From: Pseudomonas sp. RGM2987
GTDB taxonomy: Bacteria > Pseudomonadota > Gammaproteobacteria > Pseudomonadales > Pseudomonadaceae
Assembly: GCF_022952855.1 (NCBI RefSeq)
Contig: NZ_JALJDX010000213.1
Location: forward strand, 1 to 64,000
Reading direction: 5' to 3'
DNA: 64,000 nucleotides
Shown: positions 16,856 to 26,138 of the stretch, piece by piece
Position numbering within the stretch: the first letter of the stretch is position 1
Layout of the letters: each line of letters opens with the position of its first letter
Notes under the pieces: generated by a model
What the model saw: only the letters and a program-made list of their open reading frames with translations
What the model was told of the DNA's origin: nothing
The model's database searches: none
Made by a program: the position numbers and the translations under genes

Positions 16856-16871
16856 AGTTATGTTTGGCATG

Positions 16872-16907
16872 AAAAAGCCCCTGGCGACCTGGTCGCCAGG
16901 GGCTTTT
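16872..16907 (-). terminator. intrinsic terminator of metK
   Basis: Perfect stem AAAAGCCCCTGGCGACC/GGTCGCCAGGGGCTTTT (about 16873-16889 with 16891-16907) ending on the minus strand in GGGCTTTTTC, 15 bases after the metK stop. Confidence 0.85.
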
Positions 16908-16921
16908 CTTGACGGCGGGCG

Positions 16922-18112
16922 TTACAGGCCGGCAGCGGCGCGCAGGGCGTCGGCGCGGTCGGTTTTTTCCCAGGTGAAGGTGGTGAAGGTGTCACCATCG
17001 ACCGTCTTGGTTTGCGGCGTGCGGCCGAAGTGGCCGTAGGCTGCGGTCTCCTGGTACATCGGGTGCAGCAGGTCGAGCATGGTGGTGATGGCGTATGGAC
17101 GCAGGTCGAATACTTCACGTACCAGCTTGATGATCTTGTCGTCGCCGATCTTGCCGGTGCCGAAGGTGTTCAGCGAGATCGACGTAGGCTGGGCGACGCC
17201 AATGGCGTAGGACACCTGGATCTCGCAACGCTCGGCCAGGCCGGCGGCCACGATGTTCTTGGCGACGTAGCGACCGGCGTAGGCGGCCGAACGGTCGACC
17301 TTGGATGGATCCTTGCCGGAGAATGCACCGCCGCCGTGACGGGCCATGCCGCCGTAGCTGTCGACGATGATCTTGCGGCCGGTCAGGCCGCAGTCGCCAA
17401 CCGGGCCACCGATGATGAAGTTGCCGGTCGGGTTGATGTGGAACTGGGTGTCCTTGGACAGCAGCTCGGCAGGCAGCACATGCTTGACGATCAGTTCCAT
17501 CACGCCTTCGCGCAGGTCCTTGTAGGACACTTCAGGGTTGTGCTGGGTCGACAGCACGATGGCGTCGATACCCACCACCTTGCCATTTTCGTAACGGCAG
17601 GTGACCTGGGACTTGGCGTCCGGACGCAACCATGGCAGCAGGCCGGATTTGCGGGCTTCGGCCTGGCGCTGGACCAACTGATGGGAGAAGGTGATCGGGG
17701 CTGGCATCAACACGTCGGTTTCGTTGCTGGCGTAGCCGAACATCAGGCCCTGGTCGCCGGCGCCCTGGTCTTCCGGCTTGCTGCGGTCAACGCCTTGGGC
17801 GATGTCTACCGATTGCTTGCCGATGATGTTCATCACGCCGCAGGTAGCGCCGTCGAAGCCGACCTCGGAGCTGTTGTAGCCGATGCCCAGGATCACGTCG
17901 CGCACGATCTGTTCCAGATCGACCCAGGCCGAGGTGGTGACTTCACCGGCGATGATCGCCACGCCCGTTTTCACCAGAGTCTCGCACGCCACGCGGGCGA
18001 ACTTGTCTTCAGCAATGATGGCGTCCAGCACCGCGTCAGAAATCTGGTCGGCGATTTTGTCCGGATGCCCTTCAGACACGGACTCGGAGGTGAAAAGGGA
18101 GTATTCGCTCAT
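16922..18112 (-). CDS. metK: S-adenosylmethionine synthetase
   Basis: 396-residue cytosolic enzyme making SAM from methionine and ATP. All signatures are present: SEGHPDKIADQ near residue 15, GAGDQGLMFGYA near 120, and GGGAFSGKDPSKVDRSAAY near 265 (P-loop-like). Length is normal for the family. AGGA lies about ten bases before the ATG. It begins 19 bases after the stop of the ArsR-methyltransferase regulator and is surely co-transcribed with it, so the operator upstream of that regulator probably governs metK too. Terminator immediately downstream. Confidence 0.98.
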   Translation of the reverse strand: MSEYSLFTSESVSEGHPDKIADQISDAVLDAIIAEDKFARVACETLVKTGVAIIAGEVTTSAWVDLEQIVRDVILGIGYNSSEVGFDGATCGVMNIIGKQSVDIAQGVDRSKPEDQGAGDQGLMFGYASNETDVLMPAPITFSHQLVQRQAEARKSGLLPWLRPDAKSQVTCRYENGKVVGIDAIVLSTQHNPEVSYKDLREGVMELIVKHVLPAELLSKDTQFHINPTGNFIIGGPVGDCGLTGRKIIVDSYGGMARHGGGAFSGKDPSKVDRSAAYAGRYVAKNIVAAGLAERCEIQVSYAIGVAQPTSISLNTFGTGKIGDDKIIKLVREVFDLRPYAITTMLDLLHPMYQETAAYGHFGRTPQTKTVDGDTFTTFTWEKTDRADALRAAAGL

Positions 18113-18131
18113 CTCGATGTTTTCCTACAAG

Positions 18132-19127
18132 TTACCGTTGGTGTGTGTCGCCAGTCGGCCGCTGGAAGTGGCGAACCTGGATCTGGAAACCATTGCGTAA
18201 GCCTACATAGAGGCTTTCCCCGGGCACGAGGCCCGCGGCGGTGGCCCAACGGGCCAGGTCGTCCTGTTCAAACCCCAGCCAGAGATCTCCGCAGGCCTCC
18301 CTGGCCCAGCTCTGGTTGTGGCTGCATAACTCCGTCACCAGCAGGCTGCCGCCCGGTTTCAGCAGCTCGGCCATGTGCCTGAGGGCATCGGCCGGCGCGG
18401 CGAAATGGTGCAGCACCATATTCAACACGACGCAGTCAGCCTGCAGGTTCACGCCGTCCAAGGCATCGGCCAATTGCAGGCAAACGTTAGGCAGCGTTTC
18501 CCGCTCGCAGACCTGGCGCGCCAGTTCGAGCATGGCCAGGCTGTTGTCCAGCGCCGTTACCTGGCTGAAACGCTGCGCCAGCTCCGGCAGGAAAGCACCA
18601 TCGCCGGGGCCGACTTCGATTGCCGTGGCCGCCGGCTCGAAGCTTAGCTTGTCGAGCAGCGCCACGACGCTTTCGCGGTACTGCGGCAAGCCGGCGATCA
18701 GGTCTTGCTGGGCGCGAAACTTCTCCGCAACCCGGGCGAAAAAATCCTGGCTGGCGGCGGCCCGTTGCCGGTGAACCTGGGCGATACGCGCCTGCACGCC
18801 GGTCGGCAGCTCCAGCGCATCCACTTCTTCGAGCAGTGCGGCGTGCAGCTTGCCGCCCAACAACTCGGTGTGGGGCAGGGCGCGACGATAGAAGATGGCA
18901 TTGCCTTCGCGGCGGGTCGCCACCAGGTCGGCCTGGGCCAAAACCTTAAGATGGTGGCTCATGCCGGACTGGCCGATGTCGAAAATCTGCGCCAGTTCCA
19001 GCACGCCGAACGAATCGTTGGCCAGGGCGCGCAATACATTCAGGCGCAACGGATCGCCGCCGGCCTTGCAGAGGGCCGCCAGCTCGTCGCAATCGTCATG
19101 GCGAATGGAGGGCGCGTGTAGGTTCAT
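18132..19127 (-). CDS. ArsR-family repressor fused to a SAM-dependent methyltransferase domain (SahR-like)
   Basis: 331 residues. Residues 15-100 form an ArsR winged helix with recognition helix QSGMSHHLKVLAQADLV (53-69) and wing TRREGNAIFYRRA; no metal-binding cysteine motif is visible. Residues 150-310 are a class I methyltransferase fold with motif I AIEVGPGDGAF (169-179) and LKPGGSLLVTE. The same fusion is found next to metK in other Pseudomonas, and fusions of this type include SahR, a regulator sensing SAM or SAH to control the methionine cycle; assigning that role here is inference. It is the first gene of a unit with metK and diverges from tkt. A near-perfect inverted repeat sits 42 bases before its start and is the obvious autoregulatory site. 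Confidence 0.88.
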   Translation of the reverse strand: MNLHAPSIRHDDCDELAALCKAGGDPLRLNVLRALANDSFGVLELAQIFDIGQSGMSHHLKVLAQADLVATRREGNAIFYRRALPHTELLGGKLHAALLEEVDALELPTGVQARIAQVHRQRAAASQDFFARVAEKFRAQQDLIAGLPQYRESVVALLDKLSFEPAATAIEVGPGDGAFLPELAQRFSQVTALDNSLAMLELARQVCERETLPNVCLQLADALDGVNLQADCVVLNMVLHHFAAPADALRHMAELLKPGGSLLVTELCSHNQSWAREACGDLWLGFEQDDLARWATAAGLVPGESLYVGLRNGFQIQVRHFQRPTGDTHQR

Positions 19128-19168
19128 AGGGCGGCAGTCTAGAGAGGGGGGCGGATCACCGCAAGGTC

Positions 19169-19190
19169 AATATCAAAAAGTTTTGATATT
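19169..19190. promoter_or_regulatory. operator-like inverted repeat upstream of the ArsR-methyltransferase/metK unit
   Basis: Arms AATATCAAAA and TTTTGATATT, ten perfect bases each, separated by AG. AT-rich in a GC-rich setting, located between divergent promoters. The symmetry suits a dimeric winged-helix repressor. Confidence 0.7.
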
Positions 19191-19398
19191 GCTGGATAAA
19201 TGGCACTTCCCATCGTGTGCTTGACTCTACAAGCCATCAGCGGAAAGGTTTCACCTGGCGAATGCACCTTTATCCACCGGAAAAACGCCCAAGGATGACT
19301 ATCTGTCATTGCCCCAAGGCGGGTGGCTGAGGGAAAATGCTCGCCTTTTTCAGTTTCGTTTTATTCATTCTTGATTCAATTCCCGCAGGAGATCAGCG

Positions 19399-21396
19399 AT
19401 GCCCAGCCGTCGTGAGCGAGCCAATGCCATTCGTGCCCTCAGCATGGATGCCGTGCAGAAAGCCAACAGCGGCCACCCCGGTGCCCCGATGGGCATGGCG
19501 GATATCGCCGAGGTGCTCTGGCGCGATTACCTCAAGCACAGCCCGAGCAACCCCTCGTTCGCCGACCGTGACCGCTTCGTGTTGTCCAACGGCCACGGCT
19601 CGATGTTGATCTATTCGCTGTTGCACCTGACCGGCTACGACCTGTCGATCGATGACTTGAAAAACTTCCGCCAGTTGCACAGCCGCACCCCGGGCCACCC
19701 GGAATACGGCTACACCCCGGGCGTGGAAACCACCACCGGTCCACTGGGCCAGGGCCTCGCCAACGCCGTGGGCTTTGCCCTCGCGGAAAAAGTCCTGGCG
19801 GCGCAGTTCAACCGTCCAGGCCATGACATCGTCGACCACCACACCTATGTATTCCTGGGTGATGGCTGCATGATGGAAGGCATTTCCCACGAAGTCGCCT
19901 CCCTGGCCGGCACCCTGGGCCTGAACAAACTGATCGCCTTCTATGACGACAACGGCATCTCCATCGATGGCGAAGTCGAAGGCTGGTTCACCGACGACAC
20001 GCCCAAGCGTTTCGAAGCCTACAACTGGCTGGTGATCCGCAACGTCGACGGCCACGATCCGGAAGAGATCAAGACCGCCATCGAGACCGCCCGCAAAAGC
20101 GCCCAGCCGACCCTGATCTGCTGCAAGACCACCATCGGTTTCGGCTCGCCGAACAAGCAAGGCAAGGAAGACTGCCACGGCGCGCCACTGGGCGCCGAGG
20201 AAATCGCCCTGACCCGTGCGGCCTTGAAGTGGAACCACGGTCCGTTCGAAATCCCGGCCGACATTTACGCCGAATGGGACGCCAAGGAAAAAGGTCGTGC
20301 GCTCGAAGCCGACTGGGACCAGCGTTTTGCGGCTTACTCGGCCAAATTCCCTGAGCAGGCCAACGAACTGGTGCGTCGTCTCAGCGGCGAGCTGCCGGCC
20401 GATTTCGCTGAAAAAGCCTCGGCGTACATCGCTGAAGTCGCGGCCAAGGGCGAAACCATCGCCAGCCGCAAGGCCAGCCAGAACACCCTGAACGCCTTCG
20501 GCCCACTGCTGCCGGAACTGCTGGGCGGCTCGGCCGACCTGGCCGGTTCCAACCTGACCCTGTGGAAAGGTTGCAAGGGCGTGAGTGCCGAAGATGCCAG
20601 CGGCAACTACATGTACTACGGCGTTCGCGAGTTCGGCATGAGCGCCATCATGAACGGCGTCGCCCTGCACGGCGGCCTGGTGCCTTACGGCGCTACCTTC
20701 CTGATGTTCATGGAATACGCCCGCAACGCCGTGCGCATGTCGGCGCTGATGAAAAAACGCATCCTGTATGTGTTCACCCACGACTCCATTGGCCTGGGCG
20801 AAGACGGCCCGACCCACCAGCCGATCGAGCAACTGGCGAGCCTGCGCTGCACGCCGAACCTGGACACCTGGCGCCCATGCGATGCCGTGGAATCGGCGGT
20901 GGCCTGGAAGTACGCCATCGAGCGCAACGACGGTCCATCGGCGCTGATCTTCTCCCGTCAGAACCTGCAGCACCAGGACCGCAGCGCCGAGCAGATCGGC
21001 GACATCAGCCGTGGCGGCTATGTGCTCAAGGACTGCATCGGCGAGCCTGAACTGATCCTGATCGCCACCGGTTCCGAAGTCGGCCTGGCTGTGCAGGCTT
21101 ACGACAAGCTGACCGCACAGGGCCGCAACGTGCGCGTGGTTTCCATGCCTTGCACCAGCGTTTTCGACGCCCAGGATGCTGGCTACAAGCAGGCCGTGTT
21201 GCCGTTGCAAGTCAGCGCCCGCATCGCTATTGAAGCCGCTCACGCCGACTACTGGTACAAGTACGTGGGCCTGGAAGGCCGCGTGATCGGCATGACCACC
21301 TACGGCGAATCGGCGCCTGCGTCGGCGCTGTTCGAGGAGTTCGGCTTTACCCTGGAAAATATCCTGGGTCAGGCTGAAGAACTGTTGGAAGACTGA
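19399..21396 (+). CDS. tkt: transketolase
   Basis: 665-residue thiamine-diphosphate enzyme of the pentose phosphate pathway. ThDP motif GDGCMMEGISHE...DDNGISIDG near residues 153-190, the early HPGAPMGMADIAEVLW, and the pyrimidine-domain segment GVREFGMSAIMNGVALHGG. Optimal AGGAG eight bases before ATG 19399. It starts a plus-strand series of central carbon genes with epd, pgk and fba, an arrangement shared with other Pseudomonas. A REPIN separates it from epd. Confidence 0.98.
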   Translation: MPSRRERANAIRALSMDAVQKANSGHPGAPMGMADIAEVLWRDYLKHSPSNPSFADRDRFVLSNGHGSMLIYSLLHLTGYDLSIDDLKNFRQLHSRTPGHPEYGYTPGVETTTGPLGQGLANAVGFALAEKVLAAQFNRPGHDIVDHHTYVFLGDGCMMEGISHEVASLAGTLGLNKLIAFYDDNGISIDGEVEGWFTDDTPKRFEAYNWLVIRNVDGHDPEEIKTAIETARKSAQPTLICCKTTIGFGSPNKQGKEDCHGAPLGAEEIALTRAALKWNHGPFEIPADIYAEWDAKEKGRALEADWDQRFAAYSAKFPEQANELVRRLSGELPADFAEKASAYIAEVAAKGETIASRKASQNTLNAFGPLLPELLGGSADLAGSNLTLWKGCKGVSAEDASGNYMYYGVREFGMSAIMNGVALHGGLVPYGATFLMFMEYARNAVRMSALMKKRILYVFTHDSIGLGEDGPTHQPIEQLASLRCTPNLDTWRPCDAVESAVAWKYAIERNDGPSALIFSRQNLQHQDRSAEQIGDISRGGYVLKDCIGEPELILIATGSEVGLAVQAYDKLTAQGRNVRVVSMPCTSVFDAQDAGYKQAVLPLQVSARIAIEAAHADYWYKYVGLEGRVIGMTTYGESAPASALFEEFGFTLENILGQAEELLED

Positions 21397-21426
21397 TCCA
21401 AAAGTTGCGTCGTCTGGACTGGCGCC

Positions 21427-21490
21427 TTCGCGAGCAAGCCCGCTCCCACATGGGATTACCTTCTCCTGTGGGAGCGGGCTTGCTCGCGAA
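21427..21490. repeat. REPIN, type A, tight pair
   Basis: Reverse REP 21427-21449 followed by forward REP 21468-21490, only 18 bases apart and in tail-to-tail order, opposite to most pairs here. Confidence 0.9.
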
Positions 21491-21546
21491 AGCGGTAGCT
21501 CAGGCAATACTGAGCTGAAGGATTCACCACGGTAATCGAGACCCCA

Positions 21547-22617
21547 ATGCCCCAATCGCGTCCTTACAAAGTTGCACTCAACGGCTACGGCCGGATTGGT
21601 CGTTGCGTCCTGCGTGCGTTGTTCGAGCGGGGGGCGAAGGCCGGGTTCGAGATTGTGGCGATCAACGATCTGGCCGACATGGCCAGTATCGAATACCTGA
21701 CACGCTTCGACTCCACCCACGGCCGGTTCCCTGGTGAAGTGCGGGTCGAGGGTGACTGTCTGCATATTAATGGCGACTGCGTGAAAGTGCTGCGCAGTGC
21801 CACTCCCGAGGGCATCGACTGGGCCTCCCTGGGCGTCGATCTGGTGCTCGAATGTTCCGGCGCCTACCACACCCGCGAAGACGGCCAGCGTTTTCTCGCG
21901 GCCGGTGCGCCAAGGGTGCTGTTCTCCCAGCCGATGGCCAGCGAAGCGGATGTGGACGCGACCATCGTCTACGGCGTGAACCAGGATTGCCTGACTGGCG
22001 AGGAACTGCTGGTGTCCAACGCGTCCTGCACCACCAACTGCGGCGTGCCGCTGTTGCGCCTGCTGGACCAGGCCATTGGCCTGGAGTACGTGTCGATCAC
22101 CACGATTCACTCGGCGATGAACGACCAGCCGGTGATCGACGCCTATCACCATGAAGACTTGCGCCGTACCCGTTCGGCGTTTCAGTCGGTGATTCCGGTG
22201 TCCACTGGTCTGGCGCGTGGCATTGAGCGGCTACTGCCGGAACTTGCCGGGCGAATTCAGGCCAAAGCCGTGCGGGTGCCGACGGTGAACGTGTCCTGCC
22301 TCGACATCACGATGCAGACCGTGAGCGATACCGACGCCACCGAGGTCAACCGGATCCTGCGCGAAGCCGCCACCAGCGGCCCGCTCAAAGGCCTTTTGGC
22401 CTACACCGAGTTGCCTCATGCCAGTTGTGATTTTAACCATGACCCTCATTCGGCCATTGTCGATGCCAGCCAGACCCGTGTTTCCGGGCCGCGGCTTGTG
22501 AACATCCTGGCTTGGTTCGACAACGAATGGGGTTTTGCCAACCGAATGCTGGACGTTGCCGAGCACTACCTGCAAACAGCGGCTGCGCTTTCTGCTTCCA
22601 ACCAACCTGCTCTCTAA
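21547..22617 (+). CDS. epd: D-erythrose-4-phosphate dehydrogenase
   Basis: 356 residues of the GAPDH fold: NAD motif NGYGRIGRCVLRAL at residue 13, catalytic Cys in SNASCTTNCGVPLL near residue 160, and NEWGFANRM at the C-terminus. The TTNCGVP wording and position between tkt and pgk indicate Epd, which oxidises erythrose-4-phosphate for pyridoxal phosphate synthesis, rather than glycolytic GAPDH. It ends 24 bases before pgk, so co-transcription is likely. The start ATG lacks a strong Shine-Dalgarno (GGTAATCGAGACCCC). Confidence 0.93.
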   Translation: MPQSRPYKVALNGYGRIGRCVLRALFERGAKAGFEIVAINDLADMASIEYLTRFDSTHGRFPGEVRVEGDCLHINGDCVKVLRSATPEGIDWASLGVDLVLECSGAYHTREDGQRFLAAGAPRVLFSQPMASEADVDATIVYGVNQDCLTGEELLVSNASCTTNCGVPLLRLLDQAIGLEYVSITTIHSAMNDQPVIDAYHHEDLRRTRSAFQSVIPVSTGLARGIERLLPELAGRIQAKAVRVPTVNVSCLDITMQTVSDTDATEVNRILREAATSGPLKGLLAYTELPHASCDFNHDPHSAIVDASQTRVSGPRLVNILAWFDNEWGFANRMLDVAEHYLQTAAALSASNQPAL

Positions 22618-22641
22618 ACAGTTATCCAGGAATTGCGACCC

Positions 22642-23805
22642 ATGACCGTGTTGAAGATGTCCGACCTCGATCTGCAAGGTAAGCGCGTACTGATCCGCGA
22701 AGACCTCAACGTCCCCGTCAAGGACGGTGTCGTCACCAGCGACGCGCGCATCCTGGCTTCGCTGCCGACCATCAAGCTGGCCCTGGAAAAAGGCGCGGCC
22801 GTGATGGTCTGCTCCCACCTGGGTCGTCCGACCGAAGGCGAGTTCTCGGCGCAAAACAGCCTCAAGCCCGTGGCCGACTACCTGAGCAAGGCTCTGGGTC
22901 GCGACGTGCCCCTGGTGGCCGACTACCTGGGCGGCGTTGACGTGAAGGCCGGCGACGTCGTGCTGTTCGAAAACGTGCGCTTCAACAAGGGCGAGAAAAA
23001 GAACGCGGACGAGCTGGCCCAGCAATATGCCGCCCTGTGCGACGTGTTCGTGATGGACGCTTTCGGCACCGCCCACCGCGCCGAGGGTTCGACCCATGGC
23101 GTGGCGAAGTTCGCCAAGGTCGCCGCTGCCGGCCCGCTGCTGGCTGCCGAACTGGACGCGCTGGGCAAGGCCCTGGGTTCTCCGGCCCAGCCGATGGCCG
23201 CGATCGTTGCCGGCTCCAAGGTGTCCACCAAGCTCGACGTGCTCAACAGCCTGAGCCAGGTCTGTAATCAACTGATCGTCGGTGGCGGCATCGCCAACAC
23301 CTTCCTTGCCGCGGCCGGCCACCCGGTGGGCAAGTCCCTGTACGAGCCGGATCTGTTGGACACCGCCCGTGAAATCGCCGCCAAGGTCAGCGTGCCGTTG
23401 CCGGTGGACGTGGTGGTCGCCAAGGAATTCGCCGAAAGCGCCACCGCCACCGTCAAGGCCATTGCCGACGTGGCCGAAGACGACATGATCCTGGACATTG
23501 GCCCGCAAACTGCAGCCAACTTCGCCCAACTGTTGAAATCTTCCCAGACTATCCTGTGGAACGGGCCGGTGGGTGTGTTCGAGTTCGACCAGTTCGGCAA
23601 CGGCACCAAGGTACTGGCCCAGGCCATTGCTGACAGTGCTGCGTTTTCCATCGCTGGCGGCGGCGACACCCTGGCGGCCATCGACAAATATGGCGTGGCC
23701 GGGCAGATCTCCTACATTTCTACCGGTGGCGGCGCGTTCCTCGAATTCGTCGAGGGCAAGGTCCTGCCGGCCGTGGAAATCCTGGAAAGCCGGGCCAAGG
23801 CCTGA
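22642..23805 (+). CDS. pgk: phosphoglycerate kinase
   Basis: 387 residues, the normal Pseudomonas length. Cytosolic glycolytic kinase converting 1,3-bisphosphoglycerate plus ADP to 3-phosphoglycerate plus ATP. It shows RVLIREDLNVPVKDG near the N-terminus, CSHLGRPTEGE, the hinge KVSTKLDVL, and the C-terminal nucleotide loop ISYISTGGGAFLEFVEGK. ATG 22642 is chosen over the in-frame TTG three codons earlier; AGGA lies about ten bases upstream. Confidence 0.97.
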   Translation: MTVLKMSDLDLQGKRVLIREDLNVPVKDGVVTSDARILASLPTIKLALEKGAAVMVCSHLGRPTEGEFSAQNSLKPVADYLSKALGRDVPLVADYLGGVDVKAGDVVLFENVRFNKGEKKNADELAQQYAALCDVFVMDAFGTAHRAEGSTHGVAKFAKVAAAGPLLAAELDALGKALGSPAQPMAAIVAGSKVSTKLDVLNSLSQVCNQLIVGGGIANTFLAAAGHPVGKSLYEPDLLDTAREIAAKVSVPLPVDVVVAKEFAESATATVKAIADVAEDDMILDIGPQTAANFAQLLKSSQTILWNGPVGVFEFDQFGNGTKVLAQAIADSAAFSIAGGGDTLAAIDKYGVAGQISYISTGGGAFLEFVEGKVLPAVEILESRAKA

Positions 23806-23837
23806 GGCTTCTGTTGACCAGGCAAGGGAGTGTTCTG

Positions 23838-24062
23838 ATGGTCAAGACGTTTACGTTGCTGTTGGTGGCGGCGATGGTGGCGGGCTGTTCAAGCAGTCCA
23901 CCGCCCACGGCCCCGGAAACCGGGACGCCGACGCCCGAGGAAGGCTGTTACCAGGCCGACTGGCAGGCCGAGACCAACCCGGTGCTGAACAAGCGTTCGG
24001 GGCCGGACGGCCTGGACAAATACGAGACGCAAACCCCGGCCAAGGAACATGGTTGTCCTTGA
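23838..24062 (+). CDS. small predicted lipoprotein
   Basis: 74 residues: lipoprotein signal with lipobox MVAGC (Cys at about residue 17), then a Pro/Thr/Ser-rich linker and a short domain with two more cysteines (EEGCYQADW and EHGC at the C-terminus) that could form a disulfide. No family recognised. It is 32 bases after pgk and 57 before the MliC-like gene, so the three may share a transcript. GGAG lies eight bases before the ATG. Confidence 0.78.
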   Translation: MVKTFTLLLVAAMVAGCSSSPPPTAPETGTPTPEEGCYQADWQAETNPVLNKRSGPDGLDKYETQTPAKEHGCP

Positions 24063-24119
24063 CGGGTCTGACTCTTTAACTCAGGGCGGGCGGCGTGTGC
24101 CGTTCGTCGAGGAACACGG

Positions 24120-24452
24120 ATGAAAGGCTTGGTCGCCGTTGCGGCGTTGGCATTGCTGGGCGGCTGTGCCCAGCTGGACTTTTTGCATTCGTCCGCACCT
24201 GTTGAAGGCTGGACGAGCTGGACGTGTGACAGCGAGGCCAAGGTGCTCTGGCGCTACACCGATGCCGCCCGCAAGGAAGTTGACGTGCGCCTGGGCGGTG
24301 CCGATCAGGTCTATCACCTGAAACAGGAGCCGGGCGCATCGGGTGCGCTGTACAGCGACGACATGCTGGCGCTGCACGTCCAGGGTGAGGAAGGCCTGGT
24401 GTATTGGGTCGCCACCAATGACTTGATTGGGCGTGGTTGCAAGGCGCAGTAA
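24120..24452 (+). CDS. MliC-family lysozyme-inhibitor lipoprotein
   Basis: 110 residues with lipobox LLGGC (residue 16) and a C-terminal MliC domain: WTCDSEAKVLWRYTD, VRLGGADQVYHLKQ, GALYSDDMLALHVQGEEGLV, and the closing GRGCKA whose cysteine pairs with the one in WTC. MliC proteins sit in the outer membrane facing the periplasm and block C-type lysozyme through a loop containing the conserved Ser/Lys. Here SGALYSDD supplies the serine. It follows another small lipoprotein. Confidence 0.85.
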   Translation: MKGLVAVAALALLGGCAQLDFLHSSAPVEGWTSWTCDSEAKVLWRYTDAARKEVDVRLGGADQVYHLKQEPGASGALYSDDMLALHVQGEEGLVYWVATNDLIGRGCKAQ

Positions 24453-24490
24453 CAGACACACCACGGAATTAATGTGGAAGCAGATCCAAT

Positions 24491-24578
24491 GTGGGAGCGG
24501 GCTTGCTCGCGAATGCGCTGGGTCAACTTGCATTTTCGCCGGATGTGAAACCGCATTCGCGAGCAAGCCCGCTCCCAC
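24491..24578. repeat. REPIN, type A
   Basis: Canonical inverted pair (24491-24513 and 24556-24578) between the MliC-like gene and fba. Confidence 0.9.
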
Positions 24579-24718
24579 AGGGATCCGCGCAAGATGTAAG
24601 AGATCAGCAACACCGAATTCGCAGCCAGGGCCAACCCCCGACCTGCAATGACTTGAATAGCCGCCGCCGCTCCGGCAGGCTGGCACGATTAACGACCCTC
24701 GACCGGGAGAGATACACA

Positions 24719-25783
24719 ATGGCACTTATCAGCATGCGTCAAATGCTGGACCACGCAGCCGAGTTCGGCTACGGCGTCCCAGCCTTTAACGTCAACAACC
24801 TTGAGCAGATGCGCGCCATCATGGAAGCCGCTGACAAGACTGACTCTCCGGTGATCGTCCAGGCGTCGGCCGGTGCCCGCAAGTACGCCGGTGCGCCGTT
24901 CCTGCGTCACCTGATCCTGGCGGCGATCGAAGAATTCCCGCACATCCCGGTGTGCATGCATCAGGACCACGGCACCAGCCCGGACGTCTGCCAGCGCTCG
25001 ATCCAACTGGGCTTCAGCTCGGTCATGATGGACGGCTCCCTGGGCGAAGACGGCAAGACCCCGACCGACTACGAATACAACGTGCGCGTCACCCAGCAAA
25101 CCGTCGCCATGGCCCACGCCTGCGGCGTTTCGGTGGAAGGCGAGCTGGGTTGCCTGGGTTCGTTGGAAACCGGCATGGCCGGTGAAGAAGACGGCATCGG
25201 CGCCGAAGGCGTGCTGGATCACAGCCAGATGCTGACCGACCCGGAAGAAGCCGCGGACTTCGTCAAGAAGACCCAGGTCGACGCCCTGGCCATCGCCATC
25301 GGCACCAGCCACGGCGCCTACAAGTTCACCAAGCCGCCTACCGGCGACGTGCTGGCGATCGACCGCATCAAGGAAATCCACAAGCGCATCCCCAATACCC
25401 ACCTGGTGATGCACGGCTCCTCCTCGGTGCCGCAGGAGTGGCTGGCGATCATCAACCAGTACGGTGGCGACATCAAGGAAACCTACGGCGTGCCGGTCGA
25501 GGAAATCGTCGAAGGCATCAAGTACGGCGTGCGCAAGGTCAACATCGACACCGACCTGCGCCTGGCTTCCACCGGTGCCATGCGCCGCCTGATGGCGACC
25601 AACCCGAGCGAGTTCGACCCGCGTAAGTTCTTTGGCGCCACCGTGACCGCGATGCGTGATGTGTGCATTGCGCGTTATGAGGCATTTGGGACTGCGGGTA
25701 ATGCTTCCAAGATCAAGCCGATCTCGCTGGAAGCAATGTATCAGCGGTATTTGAAGGGTGAGTTGAACGCTAAGGTCAACTGA
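24719..25783 (+). CDS. fba: class II fructose-1,6-bisphosphate aldolase
   Basis: 354-residue zinc-dependent aldolase of the Calvin-cycle subtype. N-terminus MALISMRQMLDHAAEFGYGVPAFNVNN. CMHQDHGTS near residue 80 provides the first zinc histidine and catalytic Asp; EGELGCLGSLETG, GTSHGAYKF and HGSSSVPQEW provide further metal and phosphate ligands. GGGAG lies nine bases before the ATG. It completes the tkt-epd-pgk-fba series and has its own strong terminator. Confidence 0.97.
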   Translation: MALISMRQMLDHAAEFGYGVPAFNVNNLEQMRAIMEAADKTDSPVIVQASAGARKYAGAPFLRHLILAAIEEFPHIPVCMHQDHGTSPDVCQRSIQLGFSSVMMDGSLGEDGKTPTDYEYNVRVTQQTVAMAHACGVSVEGELGCLGSLETGMAGEEDGIGAEGVLDHSQMLTDPEEAADFVKKTQVDALAIAIGTSHGAYKFTKPPTGDVLAIDRIKEIHKRIPNTHLVMHGSSSVPQEWLAIINQYGGDIKETYGVPVEEIVEGIKYGVRKVNIDTDLRLASTGAMRRLMATNPSEFDPRKFFGATVTAMRDVCIARYEAFGTAGNASKIKPISLEAMYQRYLKGELNAKVN

Positions 25784-25800
25784 GTCTGCTGCTTTGAGAA

Positions 25801-25826
25801 AACCCGCATTTTTTGCGGGTTTTTTT
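25801..25826 (+). terminator. intrinsic terminator of fba
   Basis: Stem AACCCGCA/TGCGGGTT with a T5 loop, followed by T5, starting 18 bases after the fba stop. Confidence 0.92.
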
Positions 25827-25858
25827 ATGGGCGGGGGTGTGGGTACCAGGACCTACCT

Positions 25859-25882
25859 GTGGGAGCAAAGCTTGCTCGCGAG
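25859..25882 (+). repeat. REP-like element, type A variant
   Basis: GTGGGAGCAAAGCTTGCTCGCGAGG form, a variant with AAAGC replacing CGGGC; the central palindrome is kept. Confidence 0.7.
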
Positions 25883-25928
25883 GGCGGCCTGACAGCCGAC
25901 TGGCTCCCTGCGGATGACCTCAATCCAG

Positions 25929-25951
25929 TGTGGGAGCGGGCTTGCCCGCGA
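25929..25951 (+). repeat. REP element, type A
   Basis: Same orientation as the variant 70 bases upstream, so this pair is direct rather than inverted. Confidence 0.85.
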
Positions 25952-26138
25952 AAGATCTCAACCATACGACGGATCTTGCGGATGAACGCCAATTTCAGAT
26001 GCGCCGACAAGACAGGGATGAGCGGGAGCATGGTGGGCACTTTCTGCGAACACAGAATTCAAAAGCCGAGCAAGCAGAACGAAATTGATCTTTCCCTCCC
26101 AATTTCCGTTTCCCTGCCCCAGATATCAACTCAAATTT

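Noticed and set aside
19393..22152. 919-codon open frame on the minus strand
   Set aside because: It lies antisense to tkt and epd, whose products are unmistakable; long antisense frames are expected from GC-rich third-position codon use.
24427..24651. short frames through REP elements (for example the WERACSR and SRASPLP type peptides)
   Set aside because: They are translations of REP palindromes and recur at every REP; the same artefact falsely extends the flavoprotein, dbpA and mdtD starts.
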